64,000 bases of DNA from Flavobacterium proteolyticum (lineage in GTDB: Bacteria > Bacteroidota > Bacteroidia > Flavobacteriales > Flavobacteriaceae), in contig NZ_JADFTZ010000001.1 in NCBI RefSeq assembly GCF_015223105.1, positions 930,001-994,000 of the forward strand, in the 5' to 3' direction. The notes beneath the pieces were generated by a model, which was not told the DNA's origin, made no database searches, and saw only the letters and a program-made list of their open reading frames with translations. Both the position numbers and the translations under genes were made by a program. This document shows, piece by piece, positions 17,227 to 26,371 of the stretch. The stretch's first letter is position 1; each line of letters starts with the position of its first letter.

Positions 17227-19407
17227 ATGAAAAAAATCTTCTCTTTTGGATTCATCTTATTGGTTAATATTTTGTTTTCGCAAAATCAGGTGCCTGTTTT
17301 TAATCTTGATTTTGAAAAACATTTTAAAAAGGATGAATTACCAAACGATTGGATTCGATGGGGAGATAGCGAATTAAAAATTGATTCGACTAATGCCGTT
17401 TCTGGAAAAAATAGTATGCTTATTAATGTCAAGGAAGGTGAAGGTTTTGGTTGTGTTGCTTACAAACTTCCTGCAAATTTTAAGGGTAAAAAAATCACTT
17501 TAGAAGGTTTTATGAAATATGAAAATGTTTCAGATGGTTTCGTTGGGTTACTCATAAGAATTGATAAAGACGGACAATCAGTTGGATTTGATAATATGCA
17601 AAACCAAAAATTACAAGGAACTTCGGAATGGAAAAAACATACTGTAACTATTGATTTCAAAGAAAATGCAGATGAAATTTATGTTGCTGGAATTTTAGTT
17701 GGTAAAGGAAAAGCTTGGTTTGATAATTTTAAAGTTTCCATTGATGGAAAACCAATTGAAAAACAAAAACCTGTTGAAAAAGAACTTTCTATTATTGATA
17801 AAGACACAGAATTTGACGCAGGTTCTAAGTTTGAAATCACGAATCTTAATGAAATTCAAAAGCGAAATTTATTCGTATTAGGAAAAGTTTGGGGGTTTGT
17901 GAAATACTACCATCCTGTAATTGCTGAAGGAAAAATCAGCTGGGATTATGAGTTGTTTAGAATGTTGCCAAAAATAAATAGTCAAAACTTTGATGGCGAA
18001 TTGGTGCAATGGATTAGCAAATTAGGGACTTTCAAAACTACTACTCAAAAACTTCCTAAAGAAAGCATCATTAAATTACTTCCTAACACCAAATGGATTT
18101 CTGATACCAATTTAATTTCTTCCGAATTATCTTCATTACTACAAAAGATAAATAGTGCTGAAAGAAGTGATAAAAACTATTATATCAAATTGCATCGAAG
18201 TGTAAATAATCCAAATTTTACTGATGAAAAAGTATACAGTAAAATGGAATATTCCGATACTGGAGTTAAGCTTTTAGCGGTTTTTAGATATTGGAACATG
18301 ATTGAATACTTTTCTCCAAATCGTCATTTGATGGATGAAAATTGGGATTCAGTTTTAACAGAATTCATTCCGAGAATAACCGCTACAAAAGATCAAAAAG
18401 AATATACTTTAACCTTATTAGAACTTATTGGAAAAATTCAGGATACGCATGCTAATATTTGGGGATATAATTCTGTTTTAGATGCTTTTTTTGGCGAAAA
18501 TATTGCTCCAGTAAAAATAAAATTTGTTGAAAACAAAGCTGTAGTTGTTAAATTACAAGACGAATTTAAAGATGCTAATTTACAAGTTGGTGATGTAATT
18601 GTTTCTGTTAATGGCGTAAAAGTGGAGGATTGGTTAAACAATAATTTGAAGTATTTTCCAGCTTCCAATTACCCTACACAATTGCGAGATGTGGCACGAA
18701 AAATATTGCGCACAAACGATAATTCTATTCGGCTTACAATCGAAAACAATTCAGGGGTTAAAGATGTATTAGTCAGTACAATTAAAAACAAGTATTTCAA
18801 AGAAGGACCTGTTTCGCATAAAATTATCAATGAAAACATAGGTTACATTTATCCAGGAACATTGAAAAAGGGTGAAATCAATGAAATCATGGATAAGTTT
18901 TTGGATAAAAAAGGTTTGATAGTTGATTTAAGATGTTATCCTTCTGATTTTATTATATTTAGTTTGAGTAATTATCTACTAAATGAGAAAAAAGATTTTG
19001 TAAAGTTCACAGCAGGAGATATTAAAACACCCGGATTGTTTACTTTTAGAGGTGGAGAAATGCAAGTTGGAGGTAAAAATAAAGATGCTTTTAAAGGAAA
19101 AGTAATCATATTAGTTAATGAAGAAACCCAAAGTCAAGCAGAATATTCAGCAATGGCGTTACGAGTAGCACCAAATGCAAAAGTATTAGGAAGTACAACC
19201 GCTGGTGCCGATGGAAATGTTTCGACAATTATTTTACCAGGAAATATTTTTACTTACATATCAGGAATTGGCGTTATAACTCCAGATGGTTCTGAAACAC
19301 AACGTATAGGAATTGTTCCAGATATTAAAATGGAACCAACAATTAAAGGAATTCGTTCAGGAAAAGATGAATTATTGGAAAAAGCTATAGATCTAATTAA
19401 TAATTAA
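17227..19407 (+). CDS. S41-family (C-terminal processing-type) peptidase with N-terminal jelly-roll domain
   Basis: The 726-residue protein has a signal peptide (MKKIFSFGFILLVNILFSQ) and is probably periplasmic or outer-membrane associated, with no T9SS tail. Residues 25-165 look like a carbohydrate-binding-type jelly roll ending in KAWFDNFKVSIDG. A PDZ-like stretch (LQVGDVIVSVNG) precedes the S41 catalytic domain, whose probable nucleophile is Ser636 in TQSQAEYSAMAL. The family cleaves proteins near C-termini (tail-specific protease, tricorn-like). The natural substrate is unknown. It lies alone between the addB-like gene and a convergent hydrolase. Confidence 0.82.
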   Translation: MKKIFSFGFILLVNILFSQNQVPVFNLDFEKHFKKDELPNDWIRWGDSELKIDSTNAVSGKNSMLINVKEGEGFGCVAYKLPANFKGKKITLEGFMKYENVSDGFVGLLIRIDKDGQSVGFDNMQNQKLQGTSEWKKHTVTIDFKENADEIYVAGILVGKGKAWFDNFKVSIDGKPIEKQKPVEKELSIIDKDTEFDAGSKFEITNLNEIQKRNLFVLGKVWGFVKYYHPVIAEGKISWDYELFRMLPKINSQNFDGELVQWISKLGTFKTTTQKLPKESIIKLLPNTKWISDTNLISSELSSLLQKINSAERSDKNYYIKLHRSVNNPNFTDEKVYSKMEYSDTGVKLLAVFRYWNMIEYFSPNRHLMDENWDSVLTEFIPRITATKDQKEYTLTLLELIGKIQDTHANIWGYNSVLDAFFGENIAPVKIKFVENKAVVVKLQDEFKDANLQVGDVIVSVNGVKVEDWLNNNLKYFPASNYPTQLRDVARKILRTNDNSIRLTIENNSGVKDVLVSTIKNKYFKEGPVSHKIINENIGYIYPGTLKKGEINEIMDKFLDKKGLIVDLRCYPSDFIIFSLSNYLLNEKKDFVKFTAGDIKTPGLFTFRGGEMQVGGKNKDAFKGKVIILVNEETQSQAEYSAMALRVAPNAKVLGSTTAGADGNVSTIILPGNIFTYISGIGVITPDGSETQRIGIVPDIKMEPTIKGIRSGKDELLEKAIDLINN

Positions 19408-19418
19408 ATAAAAATTTA

Positions 19419-19532
19419 GTTTGCCACGGATTAAAGGATTTCCACAGATTCCGAAATCCTGCTAATCTGTTAAATCTGCGGCTTTTTTAATTTGCGAACT
19501 TTGCGAAAAAACTTTGCGACTTTGCGTTAAAA
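19419..19532. repeat. Degenerate intergenic repeat phrases
   Basis: The spacer between convergent genes has a CCACGGATT / CCACAGATT pair, AATCTGTTAAATCTGCGG, and repeated TTTGCGA units. The same phrases (CACAGATT, AATCTGCGG, ACTTTGCG) recur at 20372-20472 and 38684-38829. No RNA gene or clean hairpin is visible. Confidence 0.45.
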
Positions 19533-20315
19533 TTAAACCCTTTTCAAAAATCCACTCAAAACCGCTAACAATTCCGTTTGGTTTTCAAAATGACTCATGT
19601 GACCGTCTTCAAAAGTGGTGAGTTGTACTTGCGTGCCTTCGATTTGTTCTAAATTGTCATCATAATTCAAAACAGGGTCTTTTTTACCTAAAATAAGTTG
19701 AATCGGATAAGGCGCAAAATGCAAAATAACTTCACGGTCTTTTCGGATTTTCATGCCTTCTAATGCGGCAACGATTCCTTGAAGCGGCGTTTTTAAAGCT
19801 TCTAATTTCACTTCTTCAATAATATCAGCCAAACGTTCACGATTATCCTCACTGAATAAATTAGCAATACTCATGCGAATGAATGCCGAATAATTTTGTT
19901 TTACAGCAATAATAGCGCGGTCGCGATTCGCTTTTCGTTCGTCGCTATCGGCTCTTGAAGTGGAGTTTTGTAATACAATTCCTTTAACGTTATCGGGGTA
20001 CAATTCGGCGAAAGCCAATGCCACATATCCACCCATCGAATGTCCAATTAAAACCGCTTTTCTGATTTTTAATTCGTGCAACACATGATGCACCATATCG
20101 GCTTGGTCTTCCATTGTATGAATATAACCTAAACATTCTGTTTCGCCATGACCTAATAAATCGATAGTAATGATGCGGTGTTTTTTAACCAATTCTGGAA
20201 TAAAGGCCTTCCACATCGATTGATTTTCCAAAAAACCATGCAATAAAACCACAGCCGTTCCTTTTCCTTGGTCGGTGTAACTGATTTTAGTGTTTTTGAA
20301 GTTGGTGGTTTTCAT
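19533..20315 (-). CDS. Alpha/beta-fold hydrolase
   Basis: The 260-residue cytosolic protein has the hydrolase pattern: HGFLENQSMW oxyanion segment near residue 26, the nucleophile elbow GHSMGGYVAL with Ser93, and the C-terminal catalytic His in DGHMSHFEN. The substrate is not predictable; related enzymes are esterases or ring-cleavage hydrolases. The frame is open to 20363, but the first 16 codons of that form give an unlikely sequence and the fold begins at MKTTNFKN, so the ATG at 20315 is chosen. It is monocistronic and convergent with the S41 peptidase gene. Confidence 0.85.
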   Translation of the reverse strand: MKTTNFKNTKISYTDQGKGTAVVLLHGFLENQSMWKAFIPELVKKHRIITIDLLGHGETECLGYIHTMEDQADMVHHVLHELKIRKAVLIGHSMGGYVALAFAELYPDNVKGIVLQNSTSRADSDERKANRDRAIIAVKQNYSAFIRMSIANLFSEDNRERLADIIEEVKLEALKTPLQGIVAALEGMKIRKDREVILHFAPYPIQLILGKKDPVLNYDDNLEQIEGTQVQLTTFEDGHMSHFENQTELLAVLSGFLKRV

Positions 20316-20371
20316 GAGGGCAAAGTTAGGGTTTAAACGCAAATTCCGAAACTTCGGAACCAAAGTTTTTT

Positions 20372-20472
20372 TGCGAAGTACGCAAGGATTTTCTCACCAC
20401 AAACTTGTCATTCCGTAGGAATCTCATAACGAGATGCTTTTAACTTCGTTGAATCTGCGATTTCAGCATGAC
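20372..20472. repeat. Imperfect palindromic intergenic repeat
   Basis: CTTGTCAT near 20406 and ATGACAA near 20470 are outer inverted arms, with an inner AATCTC/GAGAT pair around 20420-20433 and the phrase TTCCGTAGGAATCTC. It looks like a decayed copy of a dispersed flavobacterial repeat. Confidence 0.45.
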
Positions 20473-20519
20473 AAAATTGTGTAAAAAAACGTATTTTAGC
20501 ACTATAAAATTATTCACTC

Positions 20520-20912
20520 ATGTTCACCATCCAACAAATCCAAGAAGCGCACGCCAAAGTTAAAAGCGGTGCCGATTTCCCAAAATACATGCAAGACATT
20601 ATGGCGCTTGGTGTTACTTCTTTCGAAACTTTTGTTTTTGATAATCATACCCATTATTTTGGAAAAGATAATTTTCAAATTGCTTCAGAAGGTTTTTCAG
20701 AAACCTTAACTATTGCTGAACAAAGCAACATTGAGCAATTCAAGTCCGATTTAAAATCGCACCAACAAGGCAACACCGATTACATGACGTTTTTACACGA
20801 TTGCGCCAAATCTGGCGTTGAAAAATGGGTAGTAGTCATGGATAAAATGACCTGCAGTTATTACGACAAAGCCGGAAATGAAATGGTGCTGGAAGTAATT
20901 CCGTCGGTTTAA
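20520..20912 (+). CDS. DUF1398 family protein
   Basis: The 130-residue cytosolic protein begins MFTIQQIQEAHAKVKSGADFP and contains GVTSFETFVFDNHTHYFG and a KWVVVMDKMTCSYYD segment. This pattern is that of DUF1398 (E. coli YbcV-like), a small family of unknown biochemical role. It has no signal or membrane segment. It stands alone between two minus-strand genes, with intergenic repeats on both sides. A TATTTTAG box about 25 bp upstream may be its -7 element. Confidence 0.78.
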   Translation: MFTIQQIQEAHAKVKSGADFPKYMQDIMALGVTSFETFVFDNHTHYFGKDNFQIASEGFSETLTIAEQSNIEQFKSDLKSHQQGNTDYMTFLHDCAKSGVEKWVVVMDKMTCSYYDKAGNEMVLEVIPSV

Positions 20913-20919
20913 TATTTTA

Positions 20920-20972
20920 GGAACACAGATTTAAGAAATTATATAAATTTTTATAAATTTCTTAAATCTGTG
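20920..20972. repeat. 21-bp inverted repeat (palindromic intergenic element)
   Basis: GGAACACAGATTTAAGAAATT and its exact reverse complement flank a loop of about 11-14 nt. There is no T run after it on either strand in the direction of a completed gene (A residues follow on the plus strand), so it is not a plain terminator. A half copy occurs at 3461-3481. Confidence 0.7.
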
Positions 20973-20973
20973 T

Positions 20974-21007
20974 TCCAAAAAAAACGGCTCACATTTCTGC
21001 AAGCCGT
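20974..21007 (-). terminator. Terminator of the aminopeptidase P gene
   Basis: On the minus strand ACGGCT (21007-21002) pairs with AGCCGT (20989-20984), with a partly paired interior and a GAAA loop, followed by eight T residues. Confidence 0.8.
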
Positions 21008-21040
21008 CTATTTTCTATATTCTATACTCTATATTCTCAA

Positions 21041-22333
21041 TTAAGCATTCATTATCGCTTCAATTTCTTCAATTTCAATCGGAATATTGCGCATTAAATT
21101 AAATGCAGCGCCTTTTTCTTGAATCACCATGTCGTCTTCTAAACGAATACCAAAACCTTCTTTCGGAATGTAAATTCCAGGTTCAACTGTGAACACCATG
21201 TTGGCTTGCATTGGTTCGTGTAATAATCCGTAGTCGTGCGTGTCTAATCCCATGTGGTGCGAAGTTCCGTGCATGAAATATTTTTTATACGCTGGCCAAT
21301 CTGGATTTTCGTTTTGTACATCGGCTTTGTCTAATAATCCTAAACCTAGTAATTCAGAAGTCATGATTTTACCCACTTCTACATGATATTGTTTCCATAA
21401 TGTCCCTGGAACCAACATTTTTGTAGCTTCATTTTTCACATTTAAAACAGCATTGTAAACTGCTTTTTGTCTATCTGTAAAACGACCCGAAACTGGAACC
21501 ATACGCGTCATATCACTTGAATAATTCGCATATTCTGCTCCAACGTCTAATAAAATCAAATCGCCTGCTTTACATTGTTGGTTGTTTTCGATATAATGCA
21601 ATACATTCGCGTTATTACCCGAAGCAATAATTGGCGTGTAAGCAAAACCTTTCGAACGATTTCTTAGGAATTCATGTGCAAATTCGGCTTCGATTTCGTA
21701 CTCCATAACGCCTGGTTTTACGAAATTTAAAACTCTTCTAAAACCTTTTTCGGTAATATCACACGCTTTTTGGATTAAATCCAATTCTTCGCTTTCCTTA
21801 ACCGAACGCAATCTTTGTAAAATAGGATTCGATTTTTCTACTTTATGTGCTGGATAATTTTCTTTCCACCATTTGATAAAACGCGCTTCACGAGTTTCCG
21901 TTTCAATAACGGCTCTATAATGTTCGTTGGTGTTGATGTAAATCGTATCGGCATACGCCATGATTTCTTTCAACGTTTTGTGGAAATCTTGTAACCAAAT
22001 CACCGATTTAATTCCAGAAACTTCAAACGCTCTTTCTTTGGTTAGTTTTTCACCTTCCCAAATGGCAATATGCTCATTCGTTTCTTTTAAAAATAAAATT
22101 TCTTTCAAATGTTCGTAAGGCGCATCTGGAAAAAGCAATAAAATACTTTCTTCTTGATCCACACCCGATAAATATAAAATATCTCTGTGCTGAGCAAAAG
22201 GTAAAGTGGAATCGGCAGAAACTGGATAAATATCGTTTGAATTGAATACCGCAACGCTGTTAGGTTTCATTTGAGCTGTGAATTTCGCTCTGTTTTTAAC
22301 GTATAAATCGCGGTCTATTTGATGGTATTTCAT
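21041..22333 (-). CDS. pepP: Aminopeptidase P family protein (Xaa-Pro aminopeptidase)
   Basis: The 430-residue metallopeptidase releases N-terminal residues that precede proline. It has the N-terminal creatinase-like domain (about 1-170) and the pita-bread catalytic domain with the two-metal ligands: Asp in LLDVGAEYANYSSDMTR (two Asp), His in MHGTSHHMGLDTHD, Glu in FTVEPGIYIP and Glu in GIRLEDDMV. There is no signal peptide, so it is cytosolic. It has its own terminator and no co-directional neighbour. Family assignment is firm; the exact specificity (prolidase against aminopeptidase P) is inferred from length. Confidence 0.92.
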   Translation of the reverse strand: MKYHQIDRDLYVKNRAKFTAQMKPNSVAVFNSNDIYPVSADSTLPFAQHRDILYLSGVDQEESILLLFPDAPYEHLKEILFLKETNEHIAIWEGEKLTKERAFEVSGIKSVIWLQDFHKTLKEIMAYADTIYINTNEHYRAVIETETREARFIKWWKENYPAHKVEKSNPILQRLRSVKESEELDLIQKACDITEKGFRRVLNFVKPGVMEYEIEAEFAHEFLRNRSKGFAYTPIIASGNNANVLHYIENNQQCKAGDLILLDVGAEYANYSSDMTRMVPVSGRFTDRQKAVYNAVLNVKNEATKMLVPGTLWKQYHVEVGKIMTSELLGLGLLDKADVQNENPDWPAYKKYFMHGTSHHMGLDTHDYGLLHEPMQANMVFTVEPGIYIPKEGFGIRLEDDMVIQEKGAAFNLMRNIPIEIEEIEAIMNA

Positions 22334-22451
22334 GGTTTATGATTTTTTTCGATTTCCAAAAATAAAAAGATAAAAATGAAAAGTTGTTAAATACTTTAGA
22401 AATTTTGTAGAAGTGCAATGTTTTGGCTAATTTTCAACAAATTTTTTCAAG

Positions 22452-25229
22452 ATGAAGCAAATTACTATCCTGTTTTTATTGATTGTGCAATCGGCAATCG
22501 CTCAAAATTCGTTGTTTAATCAAGTGGAAGCTAAGAATATCGGACCAACCATTATGAGTGGTCGTGTGGTTGATTTAGCTGTAAATCCAAAAAATCCAAC
22601 CGAGTTTTACGTGGCTTATGCTACAGGCGGACTTTGGTATACCAATAACAACGGAACTTCTTTCATTCCTGTGATGGATGCAGCAGAAACGGTTAATTGC
22701 GGTTCGGTTACGGTGGATTGGAATTCGGGGACTATTTGGGTTGGAACAGGTGAAGTGAATGCTTCGCGTTCGTCTTATGCTGGAGTTGGCGTTCTAAAAT
22801 CTTCGGATAAAGGCAAAACTTGGGAAAATTTAGGGTTAAAAGATTCACATCATATTAGCAGAATTTGGGTCAACCCAAGCAATTTAAATGAAATTGTCGT
22901 GGCTGCTGTGGGACATTTATATACAACTAATAAAGAACGTGGTATTTACAAATCAACTGATGGTGGAAAATCGTGGAAACAAACTTTGTTCGTTGCAGAA
23001 GATACAGGAATTATTGATTTAGCCGTTTCGAAAAACAATCCAAAAATCATGTTTGCCGCATCTTGGCAAAAAGATAGAAAAGCGTGGCATTTTGATGGCG
23101 ATGGAGAAAAATCAGGTATTTATAAAAGTGAAGACGGCGGAACTTCTTGGAAATTAATTTCAATTAAAGAAAGTGGATTTCCAGCAAATGAAGGTGTGGG
23201 AAGAATTGGTTTAGCGATGTTCGGTGAAAATGTGATTTATGCTGTTGTAGACAATCAAAATAAACGACCAAAAACAGCTTCAAAAAGTAAACTAACTACG
23301 ATGTTGTCAACTCCAGGTGCGGATTTCATGGAAATTTCGAATAAAGAACTGAATATCGCTTTGAAAGAAAGCGGTTTTAGAGATAAATATCGAGCCGAAA
23401 ATATTAAAAACTGGGTTGCCAATAATAACATGGAACCAAAAGAAGTTTTAGCCATTTTATCAGATGCCAATAAAGCTTTATTTGAAACCGAAGTAATTGG
23501 TTGTGAGGTTTACAAATCGGAAGATGGCGGAAAATCATGGAAAAAAACGAATCAAAATTATATTGACGATATGTTTTACACCTACGGCTACTATTTTGCG
23601 AATATTTCTGTAGATGAGAAAAATCAAAATCGTCTTTATATTGGTGGCGTTCCATTATTATTTTCAGAAGATGGTGGAAAAACTTTCACAGCCATTTCAA
23701 AAGAAAATGTGCATGCCGATCATCACGTAACTTGGGTAAATCCTGAGAACCCGAATCATATCATTAACGGAAATGATGGTGGTGTGAATATTTCATACGA
23801 CAACGGAGCGCATTGGATTAAATGTAACAATGAAGCGCTGGGTCAATTGTATGCCGTAAATGTCGATTATCAAGAAAATTATAATGTCTATGGCGGAATG
23901 CAAGACAACGGAGTTTGGTTTGGAAATAATGAATATTCTCACTCTGTAGCTTGGCATCAAGAAGGAAAATATCCGTATCAAGAATTAATTGGCGGCGATG
24001 GAATGCAAATTCAAATTGATAGTCGCAATCCAAATGTAGTATTTACGGGATATCAATTTGGAAACTACTACCGAATCAATCAGAAAGAAGGTAAGTTTGA
24101 TTACATCACTCCAAAAGCTCCAAAAGGAGAAAAACCGTATCGTTTTAATTGGCAAACACCGATTTTATTGTCTTCGCACAACCAGGATATTTTGTACATG
24201 GGTTCGGAGTTTTTACACCGTTCAATGAATCAAGGCGAAACTTGGGAAAGAATTTCAGGTGATTTAACAAACGGAGCTAAAGAAGGAAATGTAGCTTTTG
24301 GAACGTTGACTACTATTTCAGAAAGTAAATTCCAATTTGGATTACTTTATGCAGGTTCTGATGATGGAAAAATCCATGTTTCAAAAGATGGCGGTGTTTC
24401 ATGGCAATTGATCTCTGCTAATTTACCTCAAAATTTATGGGTTTCAAGAGTGGTGGCTTCGTCTCATAAAAAAGAAAGAGTTTACGCGACTTTGAACGGA
24501 TATAGAAATGATAATTTCGAAATTTATGCTTATGTTTCGGAAGATTTTGGAACTACTTGGACTTCGATTTCGAATGGATTAACACAAGCGGTTAATGTAA
24601 TTGTTGAAGATTCGGCAAATGAAAATATTTTATACGTTGGAACCGATAATGGTTTATTCATTTCATTAGATAAAGGTGCTTCTTGGCAAGATTTTTCAAA
24701 CGGAATGCCTAATGTAGCGGTTCATGATGCGGTAATTCAAACGAAAGCAAAAGAATTAATCGTGGGAACTCATGGTCGTTCGATTTATAAAATGGATATT
24801 TCAAAAGTTCAAGAAGTAACTAAGGAAGTTTTAGCTAAAAACCTGCATTTATTTAAAGTGAATGATAGAACGAAATCTGATCGTTGGGGAACTCAAAATT
24901 ACGCATGGGGAAAACCGAATGAGCCTTCACAAACAATTTGGTTTTATGCTAATGCAGATGGAATTGTGAATGTTTCGATTGCGAATGAAGCAGGATTGGT
25001 GGTTCACACTCAAAAAGTAGAAGCTAAAAAAGGATTGAATTCGTTTGAATTTGATTATTCGATGCCAAAAAATGTTGCGGATAATTGGAATAAAAAAGAT
25101 AAAAATATTAAAATTAAAGAAGCTGAAAACAAGAAGTTTTATTTGCCAATTGGGAAATTTAAGCTTACGATTTCACAAGATAAAATTTCAGAAAGCAAAT
25201 CATTCGAAATTTTAAATCCTAAAAAATAG
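22452..25229 (+). CDS. Sortilin/VPS10-like BNR-repeat propeller protein
   Basis: The 925-residue protein has a signal peptide (cleaved after AIAQ near residue 18) and at least eight Asp-box motifs of the form S-x-D-x-G-x-(S/T)-W, for example STDGGKSW, SEDGGTSW, SKDGGVSW and SLDKGASW. These mark a large beta-propeller of the sialidase/VPS10 type. The C-terminus lacks a T9SS signal, so it is probably periplasmic. Family members are often labelled glycosyl hydrolases, but I see no proof of catalysis. The DADHH-like VHADHHVTW and the NGNDGGV segments recur in the protein at 45566-49909, so the two propellers are related. Confidence 0.82.
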   Translation: MKQITILFLLIVQSAIAQNSLFNQVEAKNIGPTIMSGRVVDLAVNPKNPTEFYVAYATGGLWYTNNNGTSFIPVMDAAETVNCGSVTVDWNSGTIWVGTGEVNASRSSYAGVGVLKSSDKGKTWENLGLKDSHHISRIWVNPSNLNEIVVAAVGHLYTTNKERGIYKSTDGGKSWKQTLFVAEDTGIIDLAVSKNNPKIMFAASWQKDRKAWHFDGDGEKSGIYKSEDGGTSWKLISIKESGFPANEGVGRIGLAMFGENVIYAVVDNQNKRPKTASKSKLTTMLSTPGADFMEISNKELNIALKESGFRDKYRAENIKNWVANNNMEPKEVLAILSDANKALFETEVIGCEVYKSEDGGKSWKKTNQNYIDDMFYTYGYYFANISVDEKNQNRLYIGGVPLLFSEDGGKTFTAISKENVHADHHVTWVNPENPNHIINGNDGGVNISYDNGAHWIKCNNEALGQLYAVNVDYQENYNVYGGMQDNGVWFGNNEYSHSVAWHQEGKYPYQELIGGDGMQIQIDSRNPNVVFTGYQFGNYYRINQKEGKFDYITPKAPKGEKPYRFNWQTPILLSSHNQDILYMGSEFLHRSMNQGETWERISGDLTNGAKEGNVAFGTLTTISESKFQFGLLYAGSDDGKIHVSKDGGVSWQLISANLPQNLWVSRVVASSHKKERVYATLNGYRNDNFEIYAYVSEDFGTTWTSISNGLTQAVNVIVEDSANENILYVGTDNGLFISLDKGASWQDFSNGMPNVAVHDAVIQTKAKELIVGTHGRSIYKMDISKVQEVTKEVLAKNLHLFKVNDRTKSDRWGTQNYAWGKPNEPSQTIWFYANADGIVNVSIANEAGLVVHTQKVEAKKGLNSFEFDYSMPKNVADNWNKKDKNIKIKEAENKKFYLPIGKFKLTISQDKISESKSFEILNPKK

Positions 25230-25319
25230 TTAAAAAGGCATACTATTTGCTGTAATATTTACGTTAGTTAATTAAGCAGATGTTTTAAATTTACTATTTC
25301 AAACGTTAATTTTGATTTT

Positions 25320-26192
25320 ATGAAAAGAATTGTTGGATTTTTTTTGATTTTAGTTTCTGTTTTTTCTTTTTTCTCTTGTGAGGATGAAGATGATACGGTT
25401 AACGAACCCTATTTAATTGTAAAATTCAAATTCGATCCTAATCAAGTGCGTTTGAATAATTTGGGTCAACCAGCAGTAATTCCTTCTAGTCATGCTGCTC
25501 AATCTCCAGATTTTAGTAAAATTAGCGCTCATTATTTTGAATTGGCTCCAAATGCTTACACCCAATTAACACAAGGAACTGTTTTATATCATGCTGATGA
25601 GACTACTCAAGGTGGTTCAGTTGCGATCGATTTTAGTAAAGCGGTTGTTGTTAGTGAAGGTGAGGCTTTTTTAAAAATCCCATTAAGTCAAGTACCTCAG
25701 GGAAGTTATGAATACGTTCGTGTTTCATTAGCATATCAAGAATATACTATTTCAGTTCGAAATGCAGGAAGTGATTATCTAGGAAAACTAGCTAGTTTTG
25801 TTGGGTATAATACCTACATCACAACACATTCTATAGGAAATAATTCGTTTCCAGTAAATGGTAATCGTTTGCAAGGTTATTGGGCTTTTGCTTTAAATGA
25901 TTTTCCATATGCTACCTCTGGTCAAGCTCCAGCAGGAGCTACAACCGTTCCAAACCCAATTGCTGCTACGTCTCCAATTCCGCCAGGTTCATGTGTAGTA
26001 ACGGGAAAATTTGCTCAAAATTTAGTTATCAATGGTAATGAAACTCGCGATGTTGTATTAACACTATCACTTTCTACAAATAATAGTTTCGAGTGGCAAG
26101 AAGTAACAACTGATGGTAAATATGAGCCTTCAATAGGCGAAAATGTTGTAGATATGGGACTAAGAGGATTAATGCCTTCATATGTAAAATAA
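25320..26192 (+). CDS. DUF4382-like lipoprotein, probably surface exposed
   Basis: The 290-residue protein has a lipoprotein signal with lipobox FFSC and lipidated Cys20. The following EDEDD acidic run resembles the lipoprotein export signal that sends Bacteroidota lipoproteins to the cell surface. The body has beta-rich segments (YLIVKFKFDPNQVRLN, YEYVRVSLAYQEYTI, VVTGKFAQNLVING) without known catalytic motifs. It lies between the propeller gene and sdhC, each clearly separate. A small hairpin AGTATATT-TGCT-AATATACT (26192-26211) follows without a T run. Family assignment is tentative and the function is unknown. Confidence 0.65.
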   Translation: MKRIVGFFLILVSVFSFFSCEDEDDTVNEPYLIVKFKFDPNQVRLNNLGQPAVIPSSHAAQSPDFSKISAHYFELAPNAYTQLTQGTVLYHADETTQGGSVAIDFSKAVVVSEGEAFLKIPLSQVPQGSYEYVRVSLAYQEYTISVRNAGSDYLGKLASFVGYNTYITTHSIGNNSFPVNGNRLQGYWAFALNDFPYATSGQAPAGATTVPNPIAATSPIPPGSCVVTGKFAQNLVINGNETRDVVLTLSLSTNNSFEWQEVTTDGKYEPSIGENVVDMGLRGLMPSYVK

Positions 26193-26301
26193 GTATATTT
26201 GCTAATATACTATACATTTGCATGATTTATCTGCTTTAAACCCTTGGTATTCAACAATAGTTAAACTCATTTTAAAATCATTATAAATTAGCTAGAAAAG
26301 G

Positions 26302-26332
26302 TTGTAGTTAATTTCAAATAGCCTTATTTTTG
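26302..26332 (+). promoter_or_regulatory. Promoter of the sdh operon
   Basis: TTG (26302-26304), a 20-bp spacer and TATTTTTG (26325-26332) fit the Bacteroidota promoter. The predicted start near 26338 gives a leader of about 34 nt before sdhC. Confidence 0.65.
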
Positions 26333-26371
26333 TTTGATTTTTTATTAAACTAGTACAATCAAATAAAAATT

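Noticed and set aside
20920..20972. Terminator for the DUF1398 gene
   Set aside because: The stem is strong but A residues, not T, follow it on the plus strand, so it was called a repeat.
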